Positions 21,367 to 32,389 of a stretch of 64,000 bases of DNA are shown one piece after another. Numbering within the stretch: the stretch's first letter is position 1; every line of letters starts with the position of its first letter. The position numbers and the translations under genes were made by a program. Source of the stretch: Notamacropus eugenii. Lineage: Eukaryota > Chordata > Mammalia > Diprotodontia > Macropodidae. The notes under the pieces are model-generated. The model ran no database searches and was not told where the DNA came from. It saw only the letters and a list, made by a program, of their open reading frames with translations. The stretch covers positions 2,321,501-2,385,500 of the forward strand of contig NC_092878.1 of the NCBI RefSeq assembly GCF_028372415.1, given 5' to 3'.

Positions 21367-24300
21367 TAGTTTTTGGGGGGAGCCTTATTCAGAATTGGCC
21401 ATATAACCCAGGTAGACCATCCTTTGGACTCTGTGGGCCATCCTTTGAAGGGAATTTGGTTCATTTCAAGGAAGCTCTTCTCAAACAGGATTAGGAAGAT
21501 AATCTATAATCCCTTTAAAGAAATTTTGTAATTTCCTTTTTTTTCCTCAAGGAAGCTCCCCAGATTGGGGCCTCACACCATTTTTGGTGCTCTGCCAAGC
21601 CTGAAAAATTGAGAAAGCTCTATATTTTTAGCTGGAGAGTGGTACCATGTTCTTCCATCAGTGTTCTTCAAAGCCTGGGAAATTGAGGGCACCTTGTCTT
21701 CCCCTAGCCAGGTTGGAGAATAATTAAAATATAAAACAATTGTTTTGTATCCCACTACTGGCTCCATTCTGTTTTAGATGTGACTATTACATAATACTTA
21801 AAGTGTTTCCTTATATTGTGCAAATTGGGGATCATTGTATTAGCTCTCTTTGTGTTCTGTGAAAATTCTCAAGGATTTTGGCTTAAGGATGGAGGGCTAT
21901 TCCCTGCCAACACCAGATCAAACTCCTTAGAACCTTTTGCCTGGGCCCAAAATCCTACTATGCCATCAGTCCTCCACCTAGAATATTACAGTGAGAAATT
22001 TTAACAGCAATGGCTTATAACATTTATCCTAGCATATTCGCAGCTATCCTAGTCATAAAAGTTGTGAAATTTAATTCCTAGTACTGTCCATGTAAAATTA
22101 ACTGCATTCTTATATTCAGAATACCAATACTGTTAGAAAAAAATAACTTCCCTTGTAATCTACATACTGTTAGGCTACAAACTTAGCTATTAAAGAAGTG
22201 TCTAAAAGCCTCTATTTTATTAAATGTATTTTATTTCATTAGGATTATAATAATGATCTCAAAAATGTCTTTATGTGTCTTTATATATTTTTAATGTCTT
22301 TATAAAATGTCTTTTATCTGATAGGATGTTTGAGACATGCTAGAATGGGAAAGCTTATAAGTTAGATTACATTAAGAAAGTAAGTTCCACCTAAATCTAT
22401 TTAGCTGTACTAAATTCACATCTTAACTTAGTAGCAAAAACCTACAGAACGTAAATGCTCTTCTAGAGGTTTGGAGTACAACCATCACATAAACTTAAAA
22501 AGTGCTCTGTGGCATCAACACTCAGCCTTACTGGCTTTTAGTAAGCCTCTCATTTTAAGAACAGAGAAGAGGGGTGGCCCCAAGTGTTTGGACCCAGATC
22601 TTTAGTCCCTCTACCCATTCCTCAACTGACTGGTTTGCAGTTGCAAGGGCTTTCCCATATCTTGTGAAACTCCAGAATTTGGTTACTGAGGGAACGAGAT
22701 CCCCTCATATTACTAACACTCCTTGATGAAATTTATGGGAAAGTAATAGTTTATAGGACAATTCCTGATTATTAAAGTTATGAAATTATAATTGGAATGG
22801 TATATATTGAAGTTACATTTTGAATCAACCTAGCCTTAACAGACTCCAATCTTAGAGACTTAATTTCGAGTTCAAAAACATGAGAATATTAATAACTGAA
22901 TCCAGGCCTAAGCTATGATTATTGAAACTTGCTACTAAAGATTAAATATTAAGGGATGATCATTGATATTATTCTGAGTTTGATTCCAAGTATGATTGTC
23001 CGGAAATATCATTGAGTCAATGATCCATGATGCCAGCAGCCTTGTGGGGGTGACATCTGTGAACTGCTATAAGTGAGTTTGTCTCAGGGAGGAGTTGGGA
23101 GAGCAACTTTTGGCAGGAGCTGAGATAGGCCTCCCCTAACATTATTTCCCCAAGGTAATATTTCCTCTTGAACAGAAAATTTCCCACCTTGCTAATTCTG
23201 AACCTGACTATGACATTCTGTCAATACAATTGGCTGCCTATATGACTCTTGTCTGGAATTAAGACAGTGCTAGGGGAACACTTTCCCTTACTATATAGCT
23301 ATGTCCCTCTTTTTCCTTTTATGGCAAATTTCTATAAATCATGGGAACTAATCAATAGAAGATATGAACACAATATTAAATCTTTATCTGATGGGGACAC
23401 ATCTCAATTACTATGGTAAGATGCAAGTACATAAGATTTAAGTTATTCAATCTGAAGTTATCGTCCTCTCCATGTCCTAAACAATTAGGTTAAAGAGTAC
23501 TTGGATTTGTCATCTGCCTACTGATAGTTATATATTCATGTGTAAGGTTGGGTCCTTCAAATAAACTTGTATATAGAGCATGCTCTGAAATGCAAACAAA
23601 TTACACAAGAATTACCTTAAATATGTCCCCGCATTTAGAGTGTGTTTAAGAGTAGTGGTCTGTGTAGGTGTAATTTCTATGTCATTTAAACATGGTTAAT
23701 AACTGAACATGTTTTACTACAGACAATTCATTTGATAGAATTTGGAATTAATTGCTTAGTCTATTTACACATCCCATTCCAGGTTTTTGGTTACCATTAA
23801 AGTAAAATAAGCATCTCAGATATATTCACTTGTGTGGCCATTAAACTTAGGAGGAGAAGTCATCTACTTACAAAGACTGTTGTTACCTATGTGTCCATGA
23901 ATAGGATTGGATCCTCAGCAGCATCTCAACCTGAATAGTTGGAGTGAAATTTATTTTTGAGAAAACAAAAAGATTAGATGATTAAATATGTCACATGCAA
24001 ATGATTCTAATGGGATACAAAGCTCTTGAGTATGGTCTAATAAACAAGTTCTTAAAATTAGGTTTAGAATTGTATACAGTTTTCCCTTCCATAAGGCAGG
24101 TGTTAGGGGCACAACACCCCTGTGATCTGGAAAATCCACATAAAATTTTTGGGCCCTCCCTTCATACCAGAGAAGAAGTCTGATTTTTTTTTCTTTTTCT
24201 TTTATGGAATGTTTACAGTACCTTATTTTACAATTTGGATTAAGTATTTGGTCATAAACTCTGTGTCATCTCCTGGTCTTCACATGTCATCTGTAGCTTT

Positions 24301-25248
24301 TGCAAAACTCCCCCCAAATTCCTATTTAATTTCTTATGATGACCCCAGATATATCAGAATTGTAATGGGGATAACCATGATATGGAAAGAATAACTGTAT
24401 ATGCAAATGTATATTGCACCCTCTACACAAATAAAGCAGTTTAAGAAGGTTAGTTAGGTTCTGATTTCTCAGCTATTATTTGAATTTCTTAAATACATCA
24501 ACATAACAATTTGCTAATCTGCTAATTAGATCACAGGGCAGTTACAAGTAATGAAAACTTAAATTCTCCGAAGTTTCAAGAGAATTCTGGGTTAATAAGA
24601 CTAGAACCATAAAGTAGGAGCTATTTTTCATCATGTCACTTATCTATTGGCAAAGTAAAATTAAAGTGACTATATTAAATTATTTTGAGATCTATTGTGC
24701 AAAAGAAACACCCAGGAATCTCTGCAAGTGACCTGGATCAGATAAACAGATCTACTAGAAAGAGCTCCTCTAAGAATAGGTCCATTCCAGAGTGCCTAAG
24801 CAGAGAGGTTTCCAAAAGACCAGATGACTGCGCTGGGAGATGTTTTCAGAAACCACATAACTGCGTGAGATGTCTGAGCCCAGAAAAATAATGAATTGAT
24901 GAAATGGACAGTGGCAATGGATTACTAAGAGAGATTGAACGTTCATCCTTCCCTTTCACTCCTTCCCATGAGGCAATGCTTTTGTAAGGTCTCCTTACCA
25001 AAAGAGACTACATGCAATGGTTCTTGTCAATGCATCCATAGGGTCAACCTTTCTCTCCCTTCCCCTTACACTATTCCCATCATGTTAAAATATGTAAGCC
25101 TCATAATTAATAACTTGTGATAAAATATTTAGTACCTTCGGGTCTTTTTGTATCCTGGTGAGCCAATCCTGAAAAGCAGATTATTGAATGCCATTTTATA
25201 ACTGGCATATTAGTTAGTGACTGAGGAAACTGTATTTCTCAGTCAGTC
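21367..25248. other. Spacer between the two LTR-like blocks, no gene identified
   Basis: Across 3.9 kb I see no recognisable gag, pol or env domain and no intact long frame. Short frames at 21816-22004, 23951-24394 and 24685-25120 lack family features. It could be the interior of a non-autonomous or very decayed LTR element, or unrelated DNA between two solo LTRs. Confidence 0.3.
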
Positions 25249-25916
25249 AAAGGGGGGAATGAGGAAAATTAGTATTTCACTGTATCATTTAATGATCAAT
25301 ATTATTCTATAATCTTATTCCCCATTTTGTCAAACCCCATTTCTCAGTCTAGCTCAAAAGCTAGTCTTTCACAGTCTGAACTAAGGTATGGTTGGATAAT
25401 ATGATCACTCTTAGCCCCCTAGGCATTTTCTAACTAACCAGTTTAAAGTGGGACAATCACTTCTATTTACCCCATGAAGAGAGAACCAGCTTGGGCGAGG
25501 TGATAACTGCTACCTGCTTTTCCTCCTCAAAGTTAGGGGTGACTTGGTCTCCAAGGGGAAGGTTAATGGAGGTGGGGGAGAATCTTGATTGGAGGGGTTC
25601 TGGTTTTGTAGCCAAGATTACTAGAGGCAGCTGAATCTCATGAAGAAGTTAGCATCTTTAATTGTCAGGGAGGTAATTATTTACATCTGAAGACCAGCCC
25701 ACTTTCCCCAGCTGCACAATAATTGTAAGGCTTTTCTACTACCCTGATCCCCCTCCTTTTGGGGGCCTCAATAAATATATTTTTTCAATCCCATTTAGGG
25801 TGACTGAGGGGGAACAGTATGACCCATGTTATTAATAGTTATGCATGTCCCTGTTAATAAAGTGTTATCTTGCCCAGAAATCTTGCCTCAAGTTACCTTT
25901 GTTGCAGTTCTACTCA
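25249..25916 (+). mobile_element. Polypurine tract and LTR-like block, right copy
   Basis: The run AAAGGGGGGAA (25249-25259) is followed by TGAGGAAAAT, the arrangement seen at the 3' LTR boundary of gammaretrovirus-like ERVs, where the LTR starts with TG after a polypurine tract. The block would run to about 25916 (ending in CA), about 657 bp, with AATAAA at about 25770 and 25857. The last 254 bp match the left copy at 21117-21366. No coding sequence remains to name a viral class. Confidence 0.5.
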
Positions 25917-26109
25917 TCAAATTACCAAGGAAATACCAGATGGGGGCACAAATTTTACTACAAAAAAATGACTCAGTAAAATCTTGAACATAATGAATAT
26001 GATATAGGAACTGAACCTTTGATTTAATTGATATAAAGAACTCCTATGTCAGAAAATTCCTTCTACCAGTTCAGTTCGGCACCTTCCTACAATTTATACC
26101 CTTAGTGAA

Positions 26110-26300
26110 TTGTCTAAAATGAAGGTCCCTAACCTAGGGTCCACATATCACCTAGGGGCCAGTGAATAGATTTCAAGAGGTCTGTGAACTTGAACAATCT
26201 TTTCTTTCACTAACTTCAAACTGAAATTTGCCATTTCCTTGAATTATGAATTTTTAAAAAACATTATTCTGAGAAGAAGCCCATAGGCTTCACCAGACTG
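26110..26300 (+). mobile_element. Non-autonomous hAT-like DNA element
   Basis: It begins 'GGTCCCTAACCTAGGGTCCAC', contains 'CAAGAGGTCTGTGAACTTG' and 'CTGAAATTTGCCATTTCCTTG', and ends 'ACATTATTCTGAGAAGAAGCC', 'CATAGGCTTCACCAGACTGC'. The right part recurs at 55830-55915. This order is typical of short Charlie-type elements; the exact name is not assigned. Confidence 0.5.
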
Positions 26301-26316
26301 CTAAAGAGTAAATGAC

Positions 26317-26414
26317 AAGAAAGGAAGAAAGGAAGAAAGGAAGGAAGGAAGGAAGGAAGGAAGGAAGGAAGGAAGGAAGGAAGGAAGGAAGGAAGGAAGG
26401 AAGGAAGGAAGAAG
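26317..26414 (+). repeat. (GGAA)n microsatellite
   Basis: About 98 bp of GAAA/GGAA units, interrupted in the first 25 bp and perfect afterwards. It directly follows the hAT-like element and precedes a SINE. Confidence 0.97.
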
Positions 26415-26424
26415 GTAAACAACT

Positions 26425-26570
26425 CCTAGCCTAGAGCTCCAAAAGGTTGAGTGACATTCCCAAGGTCACACAGCTAGCTAGTATGTGTCAGAGACAAGAC
26501 TTGAACCCAACACTTCCTGGCTCTGAGGTCAGCTCACATTCACTATCCATTGTGCCACAACAACCTTCAA
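26425..26570 (-). mobile_element. MIR-type SINE, antisense, truncated
   Basis: The reverse-complement SINE order is visible: 'CATTCCCAAGGTCACACAGC', 'CAAGACTTGAACCCAACACTTC', 'CTATCCATTGTGCCAC'. The 3' half is missing. Confidence 0.7.
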
Positions 26571-27150
26571 CAAACAAAAGCATTTTAACATACAAAGAAC
26601 CACAGCAACGACAACAAAAAAAAGAATTCCATATGAAATCATGAACTTCTGTTATATACAGTTTGACTTTTTAAAGAGTATATATTAAATTTAATAAATT
26701 AACAAAAAGGTCATGCTATTTGATTATGTTGCCTCCTGAATAATACAGAGCATCTGTGAAATGTAAAAATCTAATTAACAGTATTGTCACCTGCTTTAGA
26801 TTCTGATGACACTTAAATTTTAACCTCCTTATAGATTGTACTAGTTGTTACTCAATCTAGTTAATTCTGTTAATGCAATTTCCAGTTAGCATTTCTTTCT
26901 GTGTAGGGACAAACTACTTGTCCCATATTGATTCATATAATACACTGGACACTTTTCTTCCTCTGCTTTGTGGAGAGACCTAGCCATGAACCATCCAAAA
27001 TAATTCAGACTTATATCTGAAGTGATTTTACGCTGGCATACTGGAGTAGAGGATTTAACAAGTTGAAGAGTGTGAAAATATGGAGCTTAATCCCCAAAAT
27101 TAAAGGTCACACTTCTCCAGGACAGAGCCTGGAGATGAAACACACACTCC
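26571..27150. other. No gene or repeat recognised
   Basis: Plain AT-rich sequence with an A/CAA-rich patch at 26600-26625. No exon or family is supported. Confidence 0.35.
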
Positions 27151-27740
27151 ATTGGATATGGAAATCTATTTTACCCTGCAGGAAGGCAAGGGGGAAGGGG
27201 ATAGGAGAGGGAAGATAATAGAAGGGACAGCAAATTGGGGAAAGGGATAATCAGAAGCAAACGCTATTGTGGGAGGACAAGGTCAGGGGAGAGGATGGAA
27301 TAAATAAAGGGCAGAATGGGACAGAGGGCAATGTGGTTAGTCTTTTACAATGTAACATAATTATGGGAGTGCTCTGCACTGTTACACATGTATCACCTAT
27401 ATTGAATGGCTTGCTTTCTCAATGAGTGGGGGTGGGGAGGGAGGAAGGGAGAGAATATGGAAGTCAGAGCTTTAATAATGAAAGTCAAAAATTGTTTCAG
27501 CGTGCAACTGGAAATTAAGCTATACAGGCAATGGAGCATAGAAATCTATTTTACCCTATAGGAAAATAGAGGGGAAGAGGGATAGAAGAAGGGTGGGTAA
27601 TAGAAGGGAGGACAGCCTGGAGGAAGGAGTGGATGGGGTGTGTGCCATCCTAGGGTGGGGGGTGGGGAGAAATGGGGAGAAATTTTTAAATTCAAATTCT
27701 TGTGGAAGTGAATATTGAGAACTGAAAAATAAATAAATTA
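27150..27740 (+). mobile_element. Marsupial L1 3' UTR with internal duplicated module
   Basis: It has G-rich LINE 3' UTR modules: 'GAAATCTATTTTACCCTGCAG' at 27164 and 'GAAATCTATTTTACCCTATAG' at 27540, each followed by purine-rich 'GGGGAAGGGGATAGGAG'-type text, with 'GAGGGAGGAAGGGAGAGAAT' and 'CTTGTGGAAGTGAATATTGAG' before 'ACTGAAAAATAAATAAATT'. The last words also end the L1 at 18641-19609. The tail grades into a TA/TG microsatellite. Confidence 0.8.
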
Positions 27741-27753
27741 TATATATATATAC

Positions 27754-27818
<65 letters not shown>

Positions 27819-27822
27819 CATA
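27739..27822 (+). repeat. (TA)n(TG)n microsatellite at the L1 tail
   Basis: An uninterrupted TG run of about 50 bp, flanked by TA/CATA units, directly after the L1 3' end, as expected for expansion from an A-rich LINE tail. The minus-strand frame here that reads poly-Thr/His is an artefact of it. Confidence 0.97.
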
Positions 27823-28570
27823 ATAAAGAGTTCATATTCTCATACAAGGCATATAGCCTAAAAGAAAATAGTGGCCAGGGAAAAGGACTTTTTGTCTGAG
27901 GAGTCACGAAGTTTGTGATTAAAGTCATAGGGCAGTAGATTTTCATTTCGTTTCTTATAGCCATGGTAATCCTTGTGGATGGTACTACACAATGCCCTAA
28001 ACTATCTATGGATTTATTTAAAATGATGAGTTCCATTTTGGATGCATTTAGTTGAATTTGAGATGCTTATGGGATTTCCAGGCAGAGACTATAGGCAATG
28101 CAAAACTAGAAGTGGGTAGAAGATTAGATATGTAGATTTGTCTGCAGAAAGGTAATATTTGGACTCTTGGAGCTGATGAGTTCACTGAGAAAGAGAGAAC
28201 AGTGAAGAATAGTTAGGACCTAGGAGAGAGTCCTTGGGTACACCAGACATAAGCAATGATCTCACAGTTTTCACTGCTCCCTGATGTCAAGTGAAGAGGT
28301 TTGGTTTGTTTGTTATTGATATTTTAAAGATGAGCGAGATCTATTTGTAGGCAGCAATGAGTGGAGGCTGAAAATTAGAGGAAGGGATAGGGTGATAGAA
28401 CAGGCATGTCCTAAATGAGATGAGGAAATCAAGGGCTCAAATAGAGAGGTTGTCCTTGACCAAGAGAAAGGTCACCCCTTCCTCAGAAGTTGGAGCAAAA
28501 GAAGAGAAAATGAAAGATTTATGGTGATTATATAGAATTAAAGAAAAAAGAGAGATCATGAATATTCTAA
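27823..28570 (-). mobile_element. L2-clade LINE fragment, antisense
   Basis: The purine-rich plus strand has antisense L2 words: 'GATGAGTTCCATTTTGGATG', 'GAGATGCTTATGGGATTTCC', 'GGAGAGAGTCCTTGGGTACACC', 'AAGAGAAAGGTCACCCCTTC'. The last block equals the one at 31940-31990 in another copy. Confidence 0.55.
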
Positions 28571-28576
28571 ATATAA

Positions 28577-28727
28577 GGGTTAATATATATACATAGATGT
28601 ACACACATATATGTAATGTATATGTGTGTATGTATATGTGTGTGCACATATACATATGTGTATGTGTTTATATATGCATGTACACACATGTGCATATATA
28701 CATACATATACATATATATATACACAT
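28577..28727 (+). repeat. TA/CA/TG-rich interrupted microsatellite
   Basis: About 150 bp of alternating TATG, CATA and CACA units. Both strands give short frames full of Tyr/Ile/His that are not genes. Confidence 0.95.
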
Positions 28728-28838
28728 CCTATTAGGATGTAAGTTTCTTGTGAGTAGGGATTGTTTTATGCTTTGTATTCATGTTCCTATACCCATTATA
28801 TAGCAAGCATTCAATAAATGCTTTTTGATTTATTGATT
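28728..28838 (+). mobile_element. L2 3'-end fragment
   Basis: 'GATGTAAGTTTCTTGTGAGTAGGG', 'CATTATATAGCAAGCATTCAATAAATGC' and 'TTGATTTATTGATT' match the L2 terminus. Confidence 0.65.
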
Positions 28839-29084
28839 TTTCTTTATCATTATATGACACCAAAATGCAAGAACCACTAAGGAAAAAGGGATAGATTTCT
28901 ATACACTGCAGCAGAATTGGATTTTAATTCATATCTTTTACCATGTGCCAATTATGTATAAGTGGACAAGGGGAGACTAGAAGTAGTTCTTCTGGAAGGC
29001 AACTGCTATCCCCTTGCTTCACTTTGTGGTCTCCTGAACCTTATCTTCACAGCTTCTTCTCTTTCTCTATATTTTTCTGTTTTA

Positions 29085-29565
29085 AAAATATGTGTTTTAT
29101 TGAAGCTTTTGTCTATACATCACAGTCATTTTTCATCCATCTACTCCAGTCTGAACACTTCCTTGTGACAAAGAAAAATAATTAAGCAAAATCTTCTTAT
29201 GTAGAAACTGACCATGTGAACAATATTCTCTTCTAGTAGTCCCCCAGCACTCTACCAAGAGGTATGTTTTATATTTATCTGTTCTTTAGAATCTTCATTT
29301 GTTTTTTAATTATTCAGAGTTCAGCTTCTTTTTTGGTGATTTGTTCATTGGCATCACTGTGACCAATGTGTGTATGGTTTCCTTGTTTCTGCTTATTCCC
29401 CTCTCTATCAGTTCATACATATATTATGTTTCTCTGCATTTCCCATACCTGCCATTTTTTACTGGAAATTAATACTCTATTGTGGTCATATGCTATAATT
29501 CTTTCAACCATGTCTTAGTCCATAGGCTCTTCTTTACTATGAGCCAAAAATTCTCTGAAAGTTCC
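29085..29565 (-). mobile_element. Old L1 3' end, antisense
   Basis: The plus strand begins with a T-rich segment, then 'CTGCTTATTCCCCTCTCTATCAG', 'GAAATTAATACTCTATTGTGG' and 'CATAGGCTCTTCTTTACTATG'. The order resembles the antisense L1 3' regions at 35035-35600 and 49030-49800. Confidence 0.4.
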
Positions 29566-30568
29566 AACTTTCTTTTAAGGTGGCTCTCAGGGCAATTGTT
29601 ATAGGCCTATAAGAGTGGAGAAGTGAAAGTGTTTAGTAACAAATGGAAACAATGATGATATGTATTTAAAAGATATGTATAAGTTGTTATGTCAGAGATT
29701 GTCTGTTGTAGTTTGTCCTTCGTTCATAACAAGCCATATCTGTTACTTCCTTTCACTTGAAAGAGAAAAAAAAAAGGATGTCTCCCCACACTGCAGGGAC
29801 ATTTGAAGGGATAACATTCCTAACAAAGAAATGCCATTTTGATATAAGTAGAATAATTACGAAGTCATGTACTTTGGTTCAAAAATCAATTGTAGGAGCA
29901 ATGCGATGCATTTGTAAAACCTAGGGGTTTTAGTAAACCCTAAGTTCAATTAGCTAACAGTGTAATATGGTTACATAACATTTTTATTTACTCTTGATGG
30001 GAGTTATACATTATTAATATATATATACGTATGTATTTAAAATGTTAGTGATATTGTAAAACTTAAATGGAGTTTCACCTCAGTGAAGAACCACTTTCCA
30101 GAAGAAAAGATATCTCCCCAATGAATCATCAAAATTTAAGGAAAAAAACAAACCCTACAGGAAAGTGAATGAATATGTTAGTAAGAGCATATAAATAATA
30201 ATCATGGAGCCCCAGGTATGTCTTTCATTTCTGTTATGCAAATGGGCTGAATTGAAACAGAAATTTGAGAGATCCAAAAAAGAAACACTAGATTTGGAAC
30301 CAGAAAAACAAGTTGTTGTTTGAAGACTTTCAGGGAAGTCATGGTTAGATGATCACAAAGGATTATGGTAGTTTAACTGGACATAGAATTAGCGTGAATA
30401 CTGCAAATTGTCCTGAGCTCTGGGGGAAAAGACCTCTGGAAAAGCATGATCCTTGTGGAGGGGGTCAGGCAATGAAAAGAAGATTGTGTAAAGGAGGTTA
30501 TTTTAAACTGTGCCAGCCTATTGGTGTCTAGATTATAGTTGACATAGGAAATAATTTCTGCGGTCAGT
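29566..30568. other. No gene or clear repeat recognised
   Basis: AT-rich unique DNA. The plus frame 30349-30531 has no recognisable feature. Confidence 0.35.
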
Positions 30569-31170
30569 CAGTCAACAGGCTTTTAAGTGCTTACTGTATT
30601 CCAGGCACTGTGCAAAGTCCTGGGAATACAAAGAAGACAAAAACATGGTCCTCGTCCATGAGGCGCTCACATATTAATAGGGGAGACAACATGTAAATAA
30701 GTAGGTATATACAGGATATATGTAGAGTCAGTGGAGAGTAATCTCAGAGGAAAGGCATTGGGGCAAGAAAGGCCTCTTGTCTATTTTTTTCCCCCTTAAA
30801 GTCTTGAAGGAGGCCAGGAACACTGGAAGGTGGAGGTGAGAAAGGAGAGCATTCCAGGTATGGGGGACAGACAGTGCAAAGGCATATGGGTCAGGAGATG
30901 GGTTGTTATTTTTAAGGCATAATAATCAGATCATTGTAACTTGATGATAGATTATGTGGAGGAGAGTAAAGAGTAAGAAGACTGGAAACACAGGAAGGAG
31001 TCAGAGTGTAAAGGGCTTTAAATGCAAGAGAATTTTATGTTTGATCCTAGAAGTAATAGAGAACCACTGGAGTTTATTGAATAGAAAGGTAAAATGGTCA
31101 AATATATACCGTAAGAAAATCACTTTGGCAACTGAGTGAACGATAGATTAAAGTGGAAAGTGTGTTGAAG
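30569..31170 (-). mobile_element. L2-clade LINE 3' part, antisense
   Basis: It starts with the reverse-complement terminus ('CAGTCAACAGGCTTTTAAGTGC', 'TGTATTCCAGGCACTGTGC', 'AATAGGGGAGACAACATGTA'), then 'AGAGCATTCCAGGTATGGGGG', 'GGGCTTTAAATGCAAGAGAAT', 'GAGAACCACTGGAGTTTATTG', and 'AAAATCACTTTGGCAACTGAG'. Good order over 600 bp. Confidence 0.8.
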
Positions 31171-31192
31171 CAGTGAGTCCAGTGAAAAAACA

Positions 31193-31259
31193 GGCAATGG
31201 GCCAGATTTGGCCCATCTGCCATAGGTTGCTGATTACAATTCTAGTCAAAGCAGTGGGA
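31193..31259 (-). repeat. Left arm of an inverted duplication
   Basis: This 67-bp arm is the imperfect reverse complement of 31363-31431 (about four of five bases match by eye), with a 103-bp spacer. It contains 'CAGATTTGGCCCATCTGCC' and ends 'TAGTCAAAGCAGTGGGA'. See finding. Confidence 0.75.
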
Positions 31260-31362
31260 AACCCTAAGGGACAAAGAATAGGCAGCATATGGCAAGCAAG
31301 CCAATCTACTACCATTACCTTAACTGCAATCTAGACATGCCTGTTATTTCTCCCTCAGGGCA

Positions 31363-31590
31363 TCCCACTGCTTGACTAGAATAGTGGTCAGCAAACTATG
31401 TGTAGCCCATGGGCCAAATCTGGCCTATTGCTTATTCTTTTATGAACTTTGAGCTAAGAATGATGTTTGTGTTTTTTTAATACAATGAAATTTTATATAA
31501 AACATAAAAACCATTTTTAGCTTGCAGCATGTACAGAAACAGGGGGTGGAATATATTTGGCCAATAGGCTGTAGTTTACCAATCCCTGAG
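31363..31590 (+). mobile_element. hAT-Charlie-type element, with the right arm of the inverted duplication
   Basis: From about 31383 it reads 'GTGGTCAGCAAACTATG', 'CATGGGCCAAATCTGGCC', 'TGAGCTAAGAATGATG', and ends with 'CTGTAGTTTACCAATCCCTG' near 31588, whose complement restores the terminal 'CAGGGATTGGTAAACTA'. These are the terminal words of a short mammalian hAT element. No transposase frame is present. The first 20 bp of the arm (31363-31382) lie outside the element. Confidence 0.7.
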
Positions 31591-31789
31591 CTATAAAGTG
31601 AACTGCCTCAGGGCATTTAGCAGCTAAGGACAATGCTCTTAGCTTTCAGGGATGTTGGAATGAAAGTCAAGGGGCAGCTAATGGAGCTGATAGCCATGCA
31701 AGTGAAGAAATCTCTCCTGAGGAGAATGGGAGCTAACTAACCACATCTAGGAATCCACCCTATGGTCTCTGACCCAGAGGGTAAAGGCT
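31591..31789. other. No gene recognised
   Basis: Short unique segment between the hAT element and the next L2 copy; no feature is visible. Confidence 0.35.
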
Positions 31790-32310
31790 TTTTAAGAAGA
31801 GACTTGGATATGTTAAGAGACAATAGAGAAGGGAACAGTAGATAAGGAGAGGTTGAAGATTAGAGAGATGGGATGGGGGGGAGGGCTGGCAATCTACCAG
31901 AAAAGATAGGAGGGGATGAAATCCAAGACATATTTAGAGGGTTGACCTTAGCAAGGAGAAGGGCCAGTCCATTATCAGAGACTGAGGAGAAGAAGGAGAG
32001 AGTGGGGAATTATGTCAGAAGAATATGAGATGAAGAGAAAGGGAGAAGAGGGAGCTCATACAAAGTAAAATTCAGTTTTCTCAGTAAAAAGATGAGCTTC
32101 TCAGCTGACAGGGTGAGGTGAGGGAGATATGGAGGGTTTAAGGAGAAAATTATGGGTTTGGAATGGTTTTTATGGAGAATAGATAAGGAATCAAGTTGAG
32201 AGGAATAAAAGAATTGCCTTGATTCAGTGAAGGTCCAGTTGAAGCTGAATAACATGAATTTAATATGTATCCAGACAGCATGGTTGTAGAACTTCCATAT
32301 CTCAGTTCAG
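31790..32310 (-). mobile_element. L2-clade LINE fragment, antisense
   Basis: The plus strand carries 'GTTGACCTTAGCAAGGAGAAG', 'GGAGAAGAAGGAGAGAGTGGGG', 'GAGCTTCTCAGCTGACAGGG', and 'CAGTGAAGGTCCAGTTGAAGC', in the same order as the antisense L2 interior at 10205-12140 and 27823-28570. The antisense frame 32010-32255 belongs to it. Confidence 0.6.
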
Positions 32311-32389
32311 TAGCACATAAACATGAGCAAAAGAGTTGGAGAGTGGAAGTAATCCAAGGCTAAAGTTTGGACCTTTGGATTCTGCTTTC

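Noticed and set aside
27692..28803. Frames with long Thr-His or Tyr-Ile repeats
   Set aside because: They are translations of TG/TA microsatellites.
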